Part shown: one piece after another, positions 13,717 through 22,728 of the stretch
Layout of the letters: each line of letters starts with the position of its first letter
Position numbering within the stretch: the first letter of the stretch is position 1
Origin: Nitrospira japonica
GTDB taxonomy: Bacteria; Nitrospirota; Thermodesulfovibrionia; Thermodesulfovibrionales; SM23-35
Reading direction: 5' to 3'
NCBI GenBank assembly: GCA_020725385.1
Contig: DYFC01000049.1
Span: 1 to 39,737 of the forward strand
Length of the DNA stretch: 39,737 nucleotides
The notes under the pieces: model-generated
What the model was told of the DNA's origin: nothing
Databases searched by the model: none
What the model saw: the letters and a program-made list of their open reading frames with translations, nothing else
Translations under genes and position numbers: made by a program

Positions 13717-15408
13717 TTATTTTAAATTTAACTGCCTTAGGCCTTCTTGAGCTCTTTTACACGAACTGTTCAACTTAACAGCTTTTTCGAATGTTGATTT
13801 AGCCCTGAGCGGAAATCCAAGCTTGATATAAAGATACCCCAATTCTGCAAGATATTCTGCATTGGAAGGGTTAAGTTTAATTGCCTGATTTATTGATTTG
13901 ACAGCCTGATGAAATTGTTTTTCCTGATTATATGAAAGACCGAGATAATAATGATAAGCAGGAACAGAACTATCAAGATAAACAGCCTGCCCGAATAATT
14001 CTCGGGCTTCAGCATAAGAACCTTTTTTATAAGCTATCTCACCCTCCTGAAATCTGATTTTTGCCATATCAGAATTACTAAGATGAATAGGGGAAGGTTC
14101 TGATGATAAGCCTTCATCATATTTTATTCTCTCGGAAGGATTTGAAAGAACTTTATACACTTCTGTAAGATGAGAAAAAATAGAATTAAGTTTTGTTTTG
14201 AAGTCATCTGATTGAATTGATAAATGCCTGTCAGGATGGTATTCTTTTGCAGCTTTGTAGTAAGCTTTTTTAATGCTGTCTAAAGTAGCCCATTTTGGAA
14301 CTCCGAGAAAACTATAATAATCGATATTCTCCAACCTTTTAAAAAGATATTCTACTTTTTCAATAAATTCATTATCTATATTTTCAAGGTCATTTTTCAA
14401 AATTTCATCTTCCATATTAACCTGTTCGGCAGGCTGATTACTTTCCTTTATTGTGATTACACGTGTATTCAATAAAGCATAAATTGTCTTTGCTATTTGA
14501 AAAGTATCTTTTCCGGATTCAACTATTATAGCATTAATACTTTTTTTCCCGTCTATCTTATGAAGAATTTCCCTGTCATTTTCATCAAGTTTTAAATCCT
14601 GGAAGAGATCTATAGGGTCTGAAGAATAACATAAAATCGAATCCTTAGATGGCATGAGTTTATTTATCATAGATATATTTGTCATTTGTTTTATACCGCG
14701 ATATATCAGATTAGCAGTGCTTAATTTTAGCTGTATCATATGGTCAGTTACAACCGGACCTTCAACAAAAGAAAATTTACCGTCCAACGATTGAAACAGG
14801 CTTAAAATTATTTTTTCAACCTGCAGTTTAACAGCATCGATAATGTCAGCGGGCTTTAGAAACCCCAGTTCAACAAGTACAGAACCATGACTTTTATTTT
14901 TCTGTTTCGAAAGATTTACCACCTGATAGTACTGGTCAATGGTGATTCTTCCGGAACCAAGTAACACTTCAATAAAACGGTCCTCTTCAGCATTAGAAGT
15001 AGCATAGATTATATCCCCATTTTTAATGAAAACTTTTTTGATTGTATTTTGATTAGTAATGTCAAGTATGCCGTTCTTCATGCTTCTTTGTAAATCCATA
15101 AAAATGTCGGCCAATGGATAATGCCTCAGCATTCCGGATATATTTTTTCTTTTGATTCCACCTGTTATAATAGCTTTATCTTTTTTCGACCAGATAATCT
15201 GCCCAGATTCATTCAGATTAAGTTCTTTTATATTAAAGCTGACAACGGGTCCTAATGTAATTGGTGGTGAATTGTCTATACAAAAACCTATTCCTTCAAG
15301 TGAATAGTCTGTTGTAAAAGCTTTACAAGAAATATCTTTTGATTTGATTAATATTTCCGTCCTGGTTTTATATCTTTTGAATTCTCTTTTATCTTTCTGC
15401 TCGGACAT
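13717..15408 (-). CDS. PilZ - DUF4388 (PATAN) - DnaJ - TPR protein
   Basis: 563 residues in four parts. (1) A PilZ domain (about 5-90) with REFKRYKTR supplying the basic motif and DYSLEGIG matching the D/NxSxxG motif, so cyclic-di-GMP binding is likely. (2) A DUF4388/PATAN-like region (about 92-215, LADIFMDLQRSMKNGILDI and KKVFIKNGDIIYATS), possibly repeated in part to about 320. (3) A J domain (about 362-428) with the essential HPD at 391-393, which would stimulate a DnaK ATPase. (4) TPRs from about 430 to the end. No membrane segment is visible. The family is not one I can name; the parts suggest a c-di-GMP-responsive adaptor recruiting Hsp70 to an assembly (inference). It lies 74 bases downstream of rodZ. 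The ATG has no strong ribosome site. Confidence 0.8.
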   Translation of the reverse strand: MSEQKDKREFKRYKTRTEILIKSKDISCKAFTTDYSLEGIGFCIDNSPPITLGPVVSFNIKELNLNESGQIIWSKKDKAIITGGIKRKNISGMLRHYPLADIFMDLQRSMKNGILDITNQNTIKKVFIKNGDIIYATSNAEEDRFIEVLLGSGRITIDQYYQVVNLSKQKNKSHGSVLVELGFLKPADIIDAVKLQVEKIILSLFQSLDGKFSFVEGPVVTDHMIQLKLSTANLIYRGIKQMTNISMINKLMPSKDSILCYSSDPIDLFQDLKLDENDREILHKIDGKKSINAIIVESGKDTFQIAKTIYALLNTRVITIKESNQPAEQVNMEDEILKNDLENIDNEFIEKVEYLFKRLENIDYYSFLGVPKWATLDSIKKAYYKAAKEYHPDRHLSIQSDDFKTKLNSIFSHLTEVYKVLSNPSERIKYDEGLSSEPSPIHLSNSDMAKIRFQEGEIAYKKGSYAEARELFGQAVYLDSSVPAYHYYLGLSYNQEKQFHQAVKSINQAIKLNPSNAEYLAELGYLYIKLGFPLRAKSTFEKAVKLNSSCKRAQEGLRQLNLK

Positions 15409-15482
15409 TAAATTTATTTTGAAATGAATTGAATTGTTTATAAATTAAGGGACATCTCGCGGTGATTATTTCGAAAAATAAT

Positions 15483-16169
15483 TCATGTTCCATTTTCCGG
15501 AAGATTCAACCTTATGACCTGTCCGGATTCACCAAGCTTACCGATGTCCTTACCATTGAAAAAAACCCGTATTCCACCTGCGTTGCCAATCTTCAGGGAA
15601 AATGAACTCTTTGCCTGACATTTGAAAGTCTCACCCGGTTGAATTAACATTTCCTGTGAGTTTGTATTATCCGAAACAATCTGAAGCCATGTAGGTTCGA
15701 TTGCTTTGATTTCAAGGGATTGTAAAACTTCGGAGCCGGTATTTATATTTTCGGGTATTTTTCTCTGAATGTTTTCTGTTTTAGCGATAACTTTCGTCTC
15801 GGAAATAGGCTTGTGTTTAAAAATCGTAGCAGCAATTATAATAGCAACCAATGAAATACTGATAGGGATAAAAAAATATTTGAAGGAATTTCTTTTTTTT
15901 TCATCTGAAACAGTAATATTGATAGTCTTAGCCACTGGTTCGGGAGGTTGAGAGTTACTATATGTTTTTAAAACACTGTCAGGATCGAGACCAAGCAACT
16001 TCGCATATGATAGAAGATAAGCCTTTACATATACTTCAGCGGGAAGATTCTTTAAATCATCTTCCTCAAGAGCTTTTAAGTATGAATATTTTATTTTTAG
16101 GGTCTCGGAGATTTCCCTGAGGTCTTTCCCCAGTTCTTCCCTTTTTCTTCTTAGAACCTCCCCGACCAA
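15483..16169 (-). CDS. rodZ: RodZ-like membrane protein (HTH_25 - TM - DUF4115)
   Basis: 228 residues from the preferred start. An N-terminal Cro/RodZ HTH (VGEVLRRKREELGKDLREIS, then IKYSYLKALEEDDLKNLPAEVYVKAYLLSYAKLLGLD) is followed by one membrane helix (FIPISISLVAIIIAATIF). The periplasmic DUF4115 domain ends the protein (LEIKAIEPTWLQIV, MLIQPGETFKC, VFFNGKDIGKLGESG). RodZ links MreB filaments to the elongation machinery and so sets rod shape. The TTG at 16169 is preferred to the TTG at 16181, because GGAGG (16178-16174) lies between the two and because homologues begin near VGEVLRR. It is first in a leftward run with the PilZ-DnaJ-TPR gene. Confidence 0.85.
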   Translation of the reverse strand: MVGEVLRRKREELGKDLREISETLKIKYSYLKALEEDDLKNLPAEVYVKAYLLSYAKLLGLDPDSVLKTYSNSQPPEPVAKTINITVSDEKKRNSFKYFFIPISISLVAIIIAATIFKHKPISETKVIAKTENIQRKIPENINTGSEVLQSLEIKAIEPTWLQIVSDNTNSQEMLIQPGETFKCQAKSSFSLKIGNAGGIRVFFNGKDIGKLGESGQVIRLNLPENGT

Positions 16170-16200
16170 TATTCCTCCCAAAAAATTCTTATTTTTTCAT

Positions 16201-16229
16201 AATATACCATATAATTTCTATAAGAGCAA
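16201..16229 (-). promoter_or_regulatory. Promoter for rodZ
   Basis: On the minus strand TTGCTC (16229-16224), a 17-base spacer ending in TGG, and TATATT (16206-16201). Start near 16194 gives a leader of about 25 bases containing GGGAGG. Confidence 0.55.
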
Positions 16230-16283
16230 TAAATGCAATATATATATATTATGGAGATAAAATGGAGTGTCTTGATATATTGA

Positions 16284-17474
16284 TTATGCTGCCGGCAAAT
16301 ATATATGAAAAGACGTGCCTTTTCCGGGTGTAGATTCTACAGTAATTAGACCTTCATGTTTCTTGATTATTGAATAAGCAATTGTTAGCCCGAGTCCCAT
16401 GCCTTTCTGATAATATGTTTCCTTTGTTGAAAAATAAGGGTCAAATATTTTATGAACATTTTCTTCCGGTACACCTTTGCCTGTATCCGAGATGGTTAAT
16501 TTCACGTACTTGCTCTCTTTCAAAAGCAAATTTTCATTTATTACCGAATCAAAATTAATAGCATCAATTGAAATTAGTCCACCATTGGGCATAGCTTCAA
16601 CTGAATTTTCAAGTATTTTTGTTATAGCAATACTTATCTGGTTTTCGTCAATTTTGACCTTATATATATTTTCAGGAATAAAAAGGTTAATTTCGATCTC
16701 CGGGTTGAATTTAGTATGGTGTAACAAATCTATCAGAAGCTTTTTAATAGATGATTCTCTAAGAATAGGGTCTTCACCTTTCGAGAAAGTTATAAGCATA
16801 TTTGATAAAGTTTGAGCATTTATACATTGATTCTCAACCTTCTCGAGTGCTTTGATAACATCGGGTTCATGAGATTTCATTTTTGCTATAGCTATCCCCA
16901 TAATAATACCCTGAAATAAATTATTGAAATCATGTGCTATTCCACCGGCGAGAATACCTATGGATTCAAGTTTACGGGCTTTTAAAAGTTCTTCTTCGAG
17001 CTTTTTTCTTTCGGTCGTAACCTGAAAAAATACCGAGATTCCGCTTTCGAATGGATATACTCTTACATCAAACCAGTTTTTATAAGGTTCAACACCAAAA
17101 TAAGTCTCAAAATTTAAAGCTTTCCTTTCTCTAATTGCCTCAGTATATTTTTCTTCAAATATTGAACCTTTTGCTTCAGGGAAAGCCTCAAAAAGATTTC
17201 TACCAAGAATTTCTTCGGGTTTTCTGGCTAATAAAATTCCAGCAGATTTATTGAAATATGTAACGACGAAATTATTGTCGAGTGTAAAAAAACCATCACT
17301 AATACTCTCAATAATTGTTATTAAACGATCCCTTGATTTGCGGAGCTCATTGACTATATGTTTACGTTCAGTATTTTCTGTTTTAAGGAGGTTAATTATA
17401 TCCTTAAGTTCTTTTTGTTTATTTATAGAAAATGTTTTTGTCATGTATTTTGAATCAAAGGGAATTTCCGGCAT
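16284..17474 (-). CDS. PAS sensor histidine kinase
   Basis: 396 residues from ATG 17474. A coiled-coil-like start (ELKDIINLLKTENTERKH) leads to a PAS domain (about 45-155, GFFTLDNNFVVTYFNKSAG), then a HisKA region with the phosphorylated His181 in GGIAHDFNN. The HATPase domain has the N box ILENSVEAM, the G1 box ISDTGKGVPEENVHKIFDPYFSTK and the G2 box GMGLGLTIAYSIIKKHEG. No membrane segment is visible, so sensing is probably cytosolic. It is divergent from the CheY-like receiver gene and is its obvious candidate partner (inference). The frame could start earlier at TTG 17519 or later at ATG 17444; none has a good ribosome site. Confidence 0.85.
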   Translation of the reverse strand: MPEIPFDSKYMTKTFSINKQKELKDIINLLKTENTERKHIVNELRKSRDRLITIIESISDGFFTLDNNFVVTYFNKSAGILLARKPEEILGRNLFEAFPEAKGSIFEEKYTEAIRERKALNFETYFGVEPYKNWFDVRVYPFESGISVFFQVTTERKKLEEELLKARKLESIGILAGGIAHDFNNLFQGIIMGIAIAKMKSHEPDVIKALEKVENQCINAQTLSNMLITFSKGEDPILRESSIKKLLIDLLHHTKFNPEIEINLFIPENIYKVKIDENQISIAITKILENSVEAMPNGGLISIDAINFDSVINENLLLKESKYVKLTISDTGKGVPEENVHKIFDPYFSTKETYYQKGMGLGLTIAYSIIKKHEGLITVESTPGKGTSFHIYLPAA

Positions 17475-17560
17475 ATTAATTTGGTATCGGCTTATTCTGA
17501 GTAAAATAACACAATGCAAAAAAGTTTGTAAACGATTTTTTCAGAAAACGACTAGTTGAT

Positions 17561-17590
17561 TTTATATTGACAAGTTTATCTATATGTAAA
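17561..17590 (-). promoter_or_regulatory. Possible promoter for the histidine kinase
   Basis: On the minus strand TTTACA (17590-17585), an 18-base spacer and TATAAA (17566-17561). Confidence 0.4.
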
Positions 17591-17650
17591 AATCAGCAAT
17601 AAGTTTTTTAATCCCTCAAATCCTAAAAAATTTTGCCCTTCTAAGAATTA

Positions 17651-17679
17651 TTGTACTACATATGCCTCTATGCTATACT
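17651..17679 (+). promoter_or_regulatory. Promoter for the CheY-CheC-GGDEF-HD-GYP run
   Basis: TTGTAC (17651-17656), a 17-base spacer ending in TGC, and TATACT (17674-17679), so both a -35 and an extended -10 are present. Start near 17686. It overlaps the only upstream in-frame TTG of the receiver gene, which argues against translation from that TTG. Confidence 0.6.
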
Positions 17680-17740
17680 GAAATATATTTTTAAAACTAA
17701 ACAAAATCTTAAAATTTTCAAGACAAAAGAAGGTGCTATA

Positions 17741-18115
17741 ATCGCAAAAATACTTATTATTGATGATTCAGCATTATCAAGAAGAATGCTTCGGGCTATA
17801 CTCGAAGCTGCAGGATATTCTGTTGTGGAAGCAGAAAACGGGATATCAGGAATAAAAAAATTTTTTTCTGATAAACCCGATGTTGTCTTACTTGACCTGA
17901 CAATGGAAGGCATGCCTGGTATGGAAGTTTTAAGAAAACTTAAGGATATGGACAAAAGCGCCAGGGTGGTCATCGCATCTGCTGATATTCAGACATCTAC
18001 TCAGAAAGAAGCCATAGAAGCCGGTGCAGAATCCTACCTGACAAAACCTTACACTCCTGAACAGGTTATTAAAGTTGTTAAAGGAATTTTAGAAGGGACA
18101 AATCATGATAATTGA
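17741..18115 (+). CDS. CheY-like single-domain response regulator, apparent AUC start
   Basis: 124 residues comprising one receiver domain: the acidic pair in ILIIDDSALSRR, the phosphoacceptor Asp in VVLLDLTMEGMPG, the switch Ser in IASAD and the conserved Lys in YLTKPY. Homologues begin (M)AKILIIDDS. Here the codon at that position is ATC (17741), preceded at seven bases by GAAGG (17729-17733). The only in-frame ATG, GTG or TTG codon upstream is TTG 17651, which lies inside the predicted promoter. I therefore place the start at ATC 17741, or possibly ATA 17738. If a conventional start is required the gene would run from 17651 with a 30-residue non-homologous extension. The 3' end overlaps cheC by 11 bases, indicating translational coupling. 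Confidence 0.75.
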   Translation: MAKILIIDDSALSRRMLRAILEAAGYSVVEAENGISGIKKFFSDKPDVVLLDLTMEGMPGMEVLRKLKDMDKSARVVIASADIQTSTQKEAIEAGAESYLTKPYTPEQVIKVVKGILEGTNHDN

Positions 18116-18707
18116 TGATAGACAAAAGGATGCAATAACCGAGGTAATAAATATAGCTTTTGGACGTGCTGCTGATTCTCTATCGCAGATTACAGGACAA
18201 AGAGTTCTACTTGAGGTTCCAAAAATTTCTATATTACCGATATCTCAATTAGTGGAAGCCCTGTCAGAATACGTTAAGGGAGAACTTGTAACGATTCACC
18301 AGATTTTTACCGGAACAGTTAGTGGTGATGCGATGTTATTGCTCGATTATCAGAGTGCTCTCGAATTAAATAACCTTCTTTCAGAAGAGACTTTGAAAAT
18401 TGAAAGGATAACAGGCTCTGCACGGGATATCTTAACGGAAGTCGGAAACATTATACTTAATGCCTGTCTTGGAACATTCAGTAATCTTTTACATTTTAAA
18501 ATTTTATTCTCTGTCCCGAGATTACAGTTAAGTGAACTGGACACTATGATGAACTCGATTGTAATAGGCCAGGAAGAGATAAGATATGCAATGGTTGTTA
18601 CAGCAAAGTTCAGGGTTAAAGATAACGAAGTCGGAGGATATATGATAATAGTTCTTGGAGTAGCATCTCTTGATGTATTGATAAATGCTATTGATAAATT
18701 AGGGTGA
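18105..18707 (+). CDS. cheC: CheC-family CheY-P phosphatase
   Basis: 200 residues. Both pseudo-symmetric active-site helices of CheC/CheX/FliY are present with their E-x2-N signature: Glu13/Asn16 in ITEVINIAFGRAADSL and Glu112/Asn115 in ILTEVGNIILNACLG. Such proteins dephosphorylate CheY-P. The ATG at 18105 follows AGAAGGGACAAATC and overlaps the receiver gene, so the phosphatase and its likely substrate are made together. No CheA, CheW, receptor or flagellar gene is in the window. The pair may therefore reset a non-flagellar pathway feeding the downstream cyclic-di-GMP enzymes (inference). Confidence 0.88.
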   Translation: MIIDDRQKDAITEVINIAFGRAADSLSQITGQRVLLEVPKISILPISQLVEALSEYVKGELVTIHQIFTGTVSGDAMLLLDYQSALELNNLLSEETLKIERITGSARDILTEVGNIILNACLGTFSNLLHFKILFSVPRLQLSELDTMMNSIVIGQEEIRYAMVVTAKFRVKDNEVGGYMIIVLGVASLDVLINAIDKLG

Positions 18708-18713
18708 TACTTA

Positions 18714-20381
18714 ATGCAGGAACTGATTAATAAAGATTTATTCAGTCTGGCAATCTTGAACTGGATCGACAAGATTGCCGATCAGGGGATATTCGCAACA
18801 GACACTGAATTAATAATCCGGAGCTGGAACTTATGGCTTGAAAGACAAACAGGTAAATTATCCAAAGAAATGATTGGCAAGAAGCTCTTCGAAGTTTATC
18901 CAGAACTTTCTGTAAAGAATATGAGTACATACTATATGGAAGCATTGAAAGGACAGGTAACGGTTCTTTCCCAGAGATTTCACAAATATCTTATACCTAT
19001 AAAACTTTCAAAGAGCGAGGCATTTTTTGAGCATATGCAGCAGAATGTAAAAATAGCTCCTTTAGTTGATGATGACAAAATTGTCGGAACAATTACTGTA
19101 ATTCAGGATATTACCGAAAGATTGCTCAGAGAACTTGAGCTTAAGAAAGAAAAAGATGAATGGGAGATGACATTTAATGCCTTACCCGATTTAATTGCTA
19201 TTATTGATAAAGATTATCGTATGTTAAAGATTAATAAGGCAATGGCAGAAAAATTAGGAATTTCTCAGGAAAGAGCAAAAGGTCTTTACTGTTATGAATA
19301 CGTTCATAGGAATAAATTTCAACCCGAACTATGTCCGCATAGAAGAACAATTTTAGAGGGAAAAACCTTCACAGAAGAAATCTACGAAGAAAATCTCGGG
19401 GGGTATTATTTAATATCAACTTCTCCAATATACGATGAAAAAGGCTTAATCAGGGGTTCAGTACATATCGCACATGATATTACCAAAAGAAAGCTCGCAG
19501 AAGAAAAACTGAAGGAATCAGAAGAAATATTCAGGGATTTCCTTGAAAATGCTCATGAACTAATACAGAGTGTTAATGAAAGCGGAAGATTTCTTTATGT
19601 TAACAAAAGGTGGAAAGAAGTTCTTGGCTACACCGACGAAGAAATAAAACATTTAACTTTGAAAGATATATTAAAACCAGAGAGCTATGAAAATTGCATA
19701 AAAAAATTTGAAGAGACAAAAAGCGGAAAAGTTCTGGAAAATGTTGAAGCTATATTTATAACAAAATATGGAGATGAAATTATTGCAGAAGGGAATATAA
19801 GTCCGCAGATTAAAAACGGGAAATTTATTTGTACAAGAGCTATTTTCAGAGATATAAGCATTCATAAAAGGATTGAAGAAACACTGCGGGCTCTATCAGT
19901 GCTGGATGCTCTTACAGGTTTATATAACAGAAGGGGTTTTGCTGCTATTGCAAGACAGCAACTCGAACTTGCTATCAGAATGAAAAGAAATGCAATTATG
20001 TTTTTTATAGATATAGACGGGATGAAATGGATTAACGATAATCTTGGCCATTCAGAAGGAGATAATGCGCTAATTGATACTGCTAATATCTTAAAGCAGA
20101 CCTTCAGGACATCAGATGTAATTGGAAGAATTGGTGGAGATGAGTTTGTTGTTTTTGCAATGAATATTGGCAAAGATAATGCGAAAATACTCTTTAAACG
20201 TCTTAATCAGAACGTTAATAATCTAAATAAACTTAAAAAACGTCCTTATAAATTATCTTTAAGCACAGGATTTACTGATATTGATATAGGACATCCTCCC
20301 ACTCTTGAAGAAATGATCCGGAAAGCAGATAATATTATGTATGAACAAAAAAAGAAAAAGAAAATTCAGAGGATAAATTGA
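18714..20381 (+). CDS. PAS-PAS-PAS-GGDEF diguanylate cyclase
   Basis: 555 residues, apparently soluble. Three PAS-type segments lie at roughly 15-135, 150-260 (with CYEYVHRNKFQPELCPHR, cysteines that could bind a ligand or metal) and 270-385. The GGDEF domain (about 393-550) has the active-site GGDEF at 474-478. An intact inhibitory site RTSD at 465-468 lies exactly five residues ahead, as required for product feedback. It should make cyclic-di-GMP from two GTP. The start is six bases after cheC, with AGGGTGA as ribosome site overlapping the cheC stop. An HD-GYP phosphodiesterase gene follows 61 bases later, so synthesis and breakdown are encoded together. Confidence 0.92.
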   Translation: MQELINKDLFSLAILNWIDKIADQGIFATDTELIIRSWNLWLERQTGKLSKEMIGKKLFEVYPELSVKNMSTYYMEALKGQVTVLSQRFHKYLIPIKLSKSEAFFEHMQQNVKIAPLVDDDKIVGTITVIQDITERLLRELELKKEKDEWEMTFNALPDLIAIIDKDYRMLKINKAMAEKLGISQERAKGLYCYEYVHRNKFQPELCPHRRTILEGKTFTEEIYEENLGGYYLISTSPIYDEKGLIRGSVHIAHDITKRKLAEEKLKESEEIFRDFLENAHELIQSVNESGRFLYVNKRWKEVLGYTDEEIKHLTLKDILKPESYENCIKKFEETKSGKVLENVEAIFITKYGDEIIAEGNISPQIKNGKFICTRAIFRDISIHKRIEETLRALSVLDALTGLYNRRGFAAIARQQLELAIRMKRNAIMFFIDIDGMKWINDNLGHSEGDNALIDTANILKQTFRTSDVIGRIGGDEFVVFAMNIGKDNAKILFKRLNQNVNNLNKLKKRPYKLSLSTGFTDIDIGHPPTLEEMIRKADNIMYEQKKKKKIQRIN

Positions 20382-20442
20382 GTGTCGAGTTAATTCATTA
20401 ATGATAACAATACATTTTGATTATTAATGGGGCTTTGATCAA

Positions 20443-21534
20443 GTGAATACTTCACCTGATTTTTTCAAAAAGATAAATACAATACTTGTTGTGGATGACG
20501 AAGCTTTTATGAGAGAATCTATATCTGATTTTCTCAAAGAGTATGGTTTCAATATAATTACAAGTCCGGATGCAACTGATGCACTCAATATTATTAAATC
20601 TGATGGTTCCATTGACATAATACTTTCAGATATAAGGATGCCGGGTATCAGCGGGATAGAACTTCTTGAAAGAATACATTCTTTAAGTCCTGAAAAACCA
20701 GTTATTCTTATGACTGCTTATGCAGATCTCGATGTAGCAATAGATGCGATTAGAAAAGGAGCTTTTGATTTCTTAATAAAACCCTACAAACCCGAGTACC
20801 TGCTGCATATTATTGAAAAAGCTGTTAATAACATAAAGCTTAAGATAATTGAGAAGGATTACAGAAGCATGCTCGAACATACTGTTAATGAGAGAACAAA
20901 AGAACTTGTTGATGCTTTGCAAATGGTTAAGCATATGAGCGAAGAATTAATGCAGAGATTAACAATTGTTGCTGAATACCGTGATGAAGAAACAGGAATG
21001 CACATCAAAAGAGTGGGGCTTTATGCAAAACAGATTGCTATTAATTTGAAATTACCCGAAGATTTCATTGAAATAATATCATTCGCCTGCCCAATGCATG
21101 ACATAGGTAAAGTCGGGATACCGGATCATATATTACTAAAACCTGGGCCCCTCAATGAAGAGGAATTCAATATCATGAAGATGCATCCTTCTATTGGCGC
21201 CAGCATTCTCTCGGGCTCAAAACATTATGGAATTCAAATTGCTGCATCGATAGCACTAACACACCATGAGAGATGGGATGGTACCGGCTATCCTAACGGC
21301 CTTAAGGGCGACCAGATACCCATAGAAGGAAGAATAGCCATGCTTTGCGATCAATATGATGCTTTAAGGAGCAAAAGACCTTACCGTGACTCATTAAGTC
21401 ATGAAATAGCATATAAAATAATAACCGAAGGTGATGGCAGGACCGAGCCCAAACATTTTGATCCAGCTATTTTAAAAGCATTTAAGGAAACTGCTTCTAT
21501 TTTTGATGAGATCTACGAACAACACAAGGATTAA
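20443..21534 (+). CDS. REC - HD-GYP cyclic-di-GMP phosphodiesterase
   Basis: 363 residues, the RpfG-like architecture. The receiver (about 12-130) has Asp18/Asp19, phosphoacceptor Asp63 in [10 protein letters not shown], Thr91 and Lys113 in LIKPY. A helical linker leads to the HD-GYP domain (about 170-355) with His187, HD at 219-220 ([10 protein letters not shown]), HH at 274-275 and the GYP in [11 protein letters not shown] at 282-284. It should hydrolyse cyclic-di-GMP under control of phosphorylation. The start is GTG 20443, the homologous N-terminus lying just beyond. It is the last gene of the CheY-CheC-cyclase run and the obvious counterpart of the cyclase. Confidence 0.92.
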   Translation: MNTSPDFFKKINTILVVDDEAFMRESISDFLKEYGFNIITSPDATDALNIIKSDGSIDIILSDIRMPGISGIELLERIHSLSPEKPVILMTAYADLDVAIDAIRKGAFDFLIKPYKPEYLLHIIEKAVNNIKLKIIEKDYRSMLEHTVNERTKELVDALQMVKHMSEELMQRLTIVAEYRDEETGMHIKRVGLYAKQIAINLKLPEDFIEIISFACPMHDIGKVGIPDHILLKPGPLNEEEFNIMKMHPSIGASILSGSKHYGIQIAASIALTHHERWDGTGYPNGLKGDQIPIEGRIAMLCDQYDALRSKRPYRDSLSHEIAYKIITEGDGRTEPKHFDPAILKAFKETASIFDEIYEQHKD

Positions 21535-21563
21535 TTAAACCCTTCCTTTCTGAGAAATAATCA

Positions 21564-21592
21564 TTGAAGCATTTGCTAAAATTTGTTATATT
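21564..21592 (+). promoter_or_regulatory. Promoter for the triheme cytochrome gene
   Basis: TTGAAG (21564-21569), a 17-base spacer and TATATT (21587-21592); start near 21599, just before GGGAGG. Confidence 0.55.
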
Positions 21593-21623
21593 ATGAAAAT
21601 AATTTTCAAGGGAGGAATTTGAA

Positions 21624-22628
21624 ATGAAAACGAGGGTTATGGTAATGTTGGCCATTGTCATCCTTTTCGGGGCAGGAATTGCTCTTACAATTGCAGAGGA
21701 TACACTTGACCCAAAGATTGTAATAAGAACTGCAAAAACAATGTATTTACTTGACCCTTTTTATTGGGTTTACAGTGCATCAAAATTTACTTTGCCCGGC
21801 CCAGGTAAAGTAAATCTACATTATTGGCCTGAAGAAGGACATGACATTACTGTGGATTTTTCTGTTACAGGAGTCAATTCAGGCGAGGCTCTTACTTTTG
21901 CAGTGAATGGTTTAACTTCTCCTAAAAGCGGCTTCTTAACAGAAGTAGGTTCAGGTATATATAAAGGCTCATTTGTTGTCAGTGAATCAGATGTTGGTGG
22001 AGAAGCTTTTAAACCCGGTATATTAGATAACTCTAACAAACCGGTCGTACCTAAAAATATTACTCTTTCGGTTTTTAAAACAATTCCTGATAGCGGTATG
22101 GTTTTAATTGCTCAAAGAGATGTATTTATAAATAGATGGGGATGTGATAGATGTCATTTAAGTAAAGATATTGCAATGCAAGTTTATCCTTGGTGTGAAC
22201 CAACAGGAGGTCTTTATGGCCCGCATTATTGGATTAATATTCTCGGAAGAAACGATGGAAGGCCGGGATTTACATACCAAAATCTAACCGATGCGACACT
22301 TACACATACTCCTACGGTTGGTGGATATGTGAATGGTATATATAAAACAAATCCACTTGATAGGCCGCCATATCATTTAAAGACAAACCAGAAACAGGTA
22401 TGGTGGACTCAGGGCAACTTGAAATGCTCACCATGCCATCAAGGACATGATGACGCTGTATGTACTGTACGGAAACCAGGATTCTGGGCTGGTGCTGGCA
22501 ATGAACTAAGTAGAGAAAAATCACTTGATGTAAAATGCAGCTACTGCCATGGCATTGATGGTGGATATGTTCCTTCAGACCCTAACAAACCTAAATGGGA
22601 AGACTGGAATATGTATAGCTGGCAATAA
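21624..22628 (+). CDS. Secreted triheme c-type cytochrome
   Basis: 334 residues with a signal peptide (hydrophobic 7-23, likely cut near TIA). There are exactly three CXXCH heme-binding motifs: CDRCH at 174-178, CSPCH at 268-272 and CSYCH at 305-309. Two further cysteines (191, 280) are not in heme motifs. Residues 55-165 look like a beta-rich Ig-like domain with no heme motif. The protein should be periplasmic or extracellular and move electrons, perhaps to or from an insoluble or membrane partner, but I cannot assign it to a named family. GGGAGG precedes the ATG at good spacing. It has its own promoter, and a hairpin terminator follows downstream, so it looks monocistronic. Confidence 0.85.
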   Translation: MKTRVMVMLAIVILFGAGIALTIAEDTLDPKIVIRTAKTMYLLDPFYWVYSASKFTLPGPGKVNLHYWPEEGHDITVDFSVTGVNSGEALTFAVNGLTSPKSGFLTEVGSGIYKGSFVVSESDVGGEAFKPGILDNSNKPVVPKNITLSVFKTIPDSGMVLIAQRDVFINRWGCDRCHLSKDIAMQVYPWCEPTGGLYGPHYWINILGRNDGRPGFTYQNLTDATLTHTPTVGGYVNGIYKTNPLDRPPYHLKTNQKQVWWTQGNLKCSPCHQGHDDAVCTVRKPGFWAGAGNELSREKSLDVKCSYCHGIDGGYVPSDPNKPKWEDWNMYSWQ

Positions 22629-22643
22629 AAAACTGGTTTTTGA

Positions 22644-22672
22644 TTGACAGATATGATCCATACTGTTAAACT
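22644..22672 (+). promoter_or_regulatory. Promoter for slyD and its structured leader
   Basis: A perfect TTGACA (22644-22649), a 17-base spacer and TAAACT (22667-22672), beginning 16 bases after the cytochrome stop. Start near 22679 would give a leader of about 107 bases. Confidence 0.5.
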
Positions 22673-22697
22673 GAATATATAAATCTACATAGTTTAA

Positions 22698-22728
22698 GCT
22701 TGTCCAATATTTTAAAAATTGGTTGAGC
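22698..22728 (+). other. First hairpin of the slyD leader
   Basis: GCTTGTCCAAT and ATTGGTTGAGC can pair over 11 positions with two G-U pairs and one mismatch, around a 9-base A/T loop. The stem ends exactly where the terminator hairpin begins, so the two could stack coaxially. It matches no riboswitch class that I recognise. Confidence 0.45.
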
